64,000 nucleotides of DNA from an uncultured Chthonomonas sp. (lineage in GTDB: Bacteria > Armatimonadota > Chthonomonadetes > Chthonomonadales > CAJBBX01): positions 62,001 through 126,000 of the forward strand of contig CAISJD010000049.1 of assembly GCA_903885605.1 (NCBI GenBank), written 5' to 3'. Shown here piece after piece: positions 63,202 to 64,000 of this stretch. A program made the position numbers and the translations under genes. The stretch's first letter is position 1. Every line of letters starts with the position of its first letter. Below the pieces are notes generated by a model. It made no database searches. It was not told where the DNA came from and saw nothing but the letters and a program-made list of their open reading frames with translations.

Positions 63202-64000
63202 GTGGGCGCCCCCACCCTGATGACCTCGCGAGAGCGGGTGGTTCGAGCGCTACGGTTCGAGCAGACCGACCGGGCGCCGCGCGACCTCGGCGCCATGCGG
63301 TCCACCGGCATCAGCTGCTTCGCATACGCTCGGCTCGTTGAGGCCCTGGGGCTTCCGCCGCGGCGTCCGCGCGTCCACGACACGCACCAGATGCTGGCGC
63401 TGCCCGACCTCGACGTGCTGGACGCGCTGGGCTGCGACGTAGTCACGATCGACGGCGGCGTCACGAACGCGTATGAAGAGCCCGGGAAGTGGCACGACTA
63501 TGACTTCGGCGGGCGCCTCCCGGCGCGCGTGCAGAGGCCGGAGACCTTCGAGGCGGACGGCGACGGCACGGTGTGGCAGCGTCAGTGGAGTATCTGCATG
63601 CCGCCGTCGTCGTACGTGTTCAATGCCGACCACAGCGGGCAGCCCGTGCTCGGTCACGACCAGGAGCTGCCCCTGCTGGACCTCAAGCAGTACAAGCGGG
63701 ACCTCGAGGCATCGGCACTGACCGACGAGCAGGTCTCCGCCGCGGCCGAAATGTGCCGCCTCGCTCGGGAGGCGACCAGCCGCGCCCTCTTCTATGCCGA
63801 CCACCTGAACGCCCGCATCGCCATCACCGCCCACGGGGGCCTGGGCGTGTTTCCGGTGGTTTGCCTCCTGGAGCCGGGCTACGTCCATGACCTCCACGGT
63901 ATCACGATCGAGCATATGGCCGGCGAGGTCCGCAAGCTGCTTCCGGCCATTGCGCCCTACGTCGACATCGTGCTCAGCGGCGGCGACGACTGGGGTACGC
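63202..64000 (+). CDS. Uroporphyrinogen-decarboxylase-like protein, truncated by window edge
   Basis: The frame runs from GTG 63202 (CGGAG seven bases upstream; ATG 63220 is the alternative) past the right edge, giving 266 residues without a stop. TSRERVVRALRFEQTDRAPRD is the family N-terminus, then LVEALGLPPRRPRVHDTHQM, LDALGCDVVTIDG, SYVFNADHSGQ, and near the edge VDIVLSGGDDWGT, matching the GDDxG motif of corrinoid-dependent methyltransferase relatives. Like the other copy at 56.3 kb it is unlikely to act in haem synthesis. Substrate unknown. The C-terminal part is not seen. Confidence 0.82.
   Translation, partial: MGAPTLMTSRERVVRALRFEQTDRAPRDLGAMRSTGISCFAYARLVEALGLPPRRPRVHDTHQMLALPDLDVLDALGCDVVTIDGGVTNAYEEPGKWHDYDFGGRLPARVQRPETFEADGDGTVWQRQWSICMPPSSYVFNADHSGQPVLGHDQELPLLDLKQYKRDLEASALTDEQVSAAAEMCRLAREATSRALFYADHLNARIAITAHGGLGVFPVVCLLEPGYVHDLHGITIEHMAGEVRKLLPAIAPYVDIVLSGGDDWGT

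Overview
This 64 kb window is chromosomal DNA from a high-GC bacterium, probably uncultured and heterotrophic. No rRNA gene or taxonomic marker is present. The gene mix suggests Armatimonadota or a nearby Planctomycetes/Lentisphaerae-type group: tandem DUF6785/DUF6784-like membrane proteins, uroporphyrinogen-decarboxylase-like methyltransferases, a GxGYxYP protein, many secreted glycosidase-like proteins, DUF5666 repeats and an archaeal-type PEP carboxylase. Most genes start behind AGGAGG-like ribosome sites, several with GTG or TTG, and several pairs overlap by a few bases.

Layout. 0-8.5 kb: a partial secreted protein, a small exported protein, a cyclase-STAND ATPase-TPR signalling protein followed by the decayed remains of a paralogue, an initiator tRNA-Met, a coupled FMN-barrel/radical-SAM pair, a decayed 1 kb stretch and a frameshifted AAA/DUF4143 ATPase. 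8.5-36.2 kb: a carbohydrate region with two clan-A-like glycosidases, an NCS2 permease with a C-terminal extension, a Gfo/Idh-like oxidoreductase, two tandem polytopic DUF6785-like proteins, very large secreted proteins, a triple DUF5666 protein, a GH32 enzyme, an EamA exporter, a GH78/GH63-like protein divergent from a sodium/solute symporter, and a GH106 rhamnosidase-like enzyme overlapping the symporter gene. The last three form a plausible rhamnoside-use unit.

36.2-40.9 kb is an accessory patch: a PIN toxin-antitoxin pair, a serine hydrolase, a DUF433 antitoxin with only a stump of its DUF5615 toxin, and a gene with a zinc-finger-like cysteine cluster and a nuclease-like C-terminus cut by an in-frame stop. 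40.9-47.8 kb is mostly amino-acid and peptide catabolism: a VOC protein, a one-chain L-serine dehydratase, an enolase-superfamily enzyme overlapping an M42 aminopeptidase, an M24 peptidase and an ornithine-cyclodeaminase-like enzyme. 47.8-56.3 kb holds an AraC regulator divergent from an aldo/keto reductase, a carboxylesterase, a PQQ-type propeller, an ankyrin lipoprotein, two uncharacterised exported proteins and a metallophosphatase C-terminal fragment. 56.3-64 kb holds two URO-D-like proteins (one cut by the window edge), a nitrilase-family amidase, archaeal-type PEP carboxylase and a GxGYxYP protein.

Broken genes are frequent: four well-supported pseudogenes or remnants beside intact neighbours, one frameshifted ATPase that could be a sequence error, and weaker decayed stretches. 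I see no CRISPR array, intact transposase, prophage module or rRNA operon. All family assignments come from reading motifs; no database search was run.
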